Assembly: GCA_028687425.1 (NCBI GenBank)
Contig: JAQUAD010000004.1
Location: 1-64,000 of the forward strand
Origin: Sideroxydans sp.
GTDB taxonomy: Bacteria; Pseudomonadota; Gammaproteobacteria; Burkholderiales; Gallionellaceae
Direction of reading: 5' to 3'
Length of the DNA stretch: 64,000 bases
Below, one piece after another: positions 63,721 through 64,000 of the stretch. The stretch's first letter is position 1, and each line of letters opens with the position of its first letter. A model generated the notes under the pieces. That model saw nothing but the letters and a program-made list of their open reading frames with translations, did no database searches and had not been told where the DNA came from. A program made the translations under genes and the position numbers.

Positions 63721-64000
63721 ATGACCCCACACATCCACTCTGAACACGCATCGCATACCAGTGTCGCCCGTGCGCTGACCTGGCGTTATGCCATCGCTCT
63801 GGCGCTGGTGGCTACTCTGTCGACGGCGGCCTGGATCAGTCTAGATCTCGTGATCACCGAGCAGAAGAGCACGGCAGCCGTGGTCAACGTGAGCGGACGC
63901 CAGCGCATGCTGAGTCAGCGCACCGCACTGTTCTCCAACCTGCTGATCGATGCGCGCAAGAACGAACGCCCGGCCATCCGTAGCAAACTGCGGGAAGCGA
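63721..64000 (+). CDS. PilJ-type N-terminal sensor protein, 3'-truncated
   Basis: 93 residues are visible before the window ends. One membrane segment (YAIALALVATLSTAAWISLD), then the start of a periplasmic type IV pili methyl-accepting domain with VVNVSGRQRMLSQRTAL, the signature of PilJ/NarX-like four-helix sensors. The output domain (MCP, GGDEF or kinase) lies outside the window. The ATG at 63721 has GCGGAG five bases before. Confidence 0.8.
   Translation, partial: MTPHIHSEHASHTSVARALTWRYAIALALVATLSTAAWISLDLVITEQKSTAAVVNVSGRQRMLSQRTALFSNLLIDARKNERPAIRSKLREA

Noticed and set aside
1..64000. Avoidance of the predicted EcoRV site GATATC in the host DNA
   Set aside because: Several sites are easily found (for example near 2939, 12267, 16443, 21422, 29778 and 41866), in line with chance, so no avoidance can be claimed by eye.
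1..64000. tRNA, rRNA or CRISPR arrays
   Set aside because: The gaps between genes are short and show no cloverleaf ends or regularly spaced direct repeats.

Overview
The window reads as a chromosomal segment of a betaproteobacterium. The gene order alaA-hom-thrC, the ClpB, TrxC and MsrA types, the moderately high G+C and the large number of cyclic-di-GMP sensors fit Nitrosomonadales/Gallionellaceae-like bacteria. That placement is inference from family knowledge; no rRNA or tRNA is present to confirm it.

Layout. 1-2570: a worn accessory edge with a partial class-V aminotransferase, a DUF4440-type gene broken by one in-frame amber codon, a methyltransferase and a small hypothetical gene. 2567-10670: an S24-fold protein, a SIMPL protein, exported MsrA, a zinc-ribbon protein, the complete oxidative pentose phosphate set (zwf and gnd on minus, pgl divergent), an RlmN-like radical-SAM enzyme and a CZB zinc-sensor membrane protein. 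10779-17028: clpB with a very good sigma-32 promoter, a BASS transporter, nadC, a methyltransferase and trxC. 17057-20438: a compact minus-strand unit with its own promoter, encoding a lipoprotein that resembles a subtilase propeptide, a subtilisin-like protease with a C-terminal Cys-containing sorting signal, and a small glutamic intramembrane (CPBP) protease. 20676-29045: a diguanylate cyclase, then a minus-strand amino-acid operon alaA-hom-[R-M]-thrC-AEC transporter-methyltransferase, in which an EcoRV-like restriction-modification pair sits between hom and thrC. 29178-33861: Mth938-like, MoxR, DUF58, transglutaminase TgpA-like and queD. 33858-49062: about 15 kb of uninterrupted minus-strand genes that alternate large c-di-GMP signalling proteins with housekeeping genes (udg, rimI, tsaB, ispF, ispD). 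49186-64000: mfd, rlmF, qorB/hxlR, two GGDEF proteins, serB, a putative outer-membrane barrel, class II ribonucleotide reductase with an intein, an M23 peptidase and the start of a PilJ-type sensor.

Most interesting points: (1) the three-gene protease unit, with a stand-alone lipid-anchored propeptide-like protein beside a sorted subtilase and its dedicated protease; (2) an EcoRV-type R-M system stitched stop-to-start into the threonine operon; (3) in-frame GC-rich palindromic repeats inside the conserved genes mfd and nrdJ, with a related copy after clpB; (4) a 380-residue homing-endonuclease intein in NrdJ; (5) an HD-GYP protein with a periplasmic CxxCH haem-type sensor, and a GGDEF-EAL receptor paired with an orphan substrate-binding lipoprotein.

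Coordinates and motifs were read by eye; family assignments come from recognised motifs and not from database searches.
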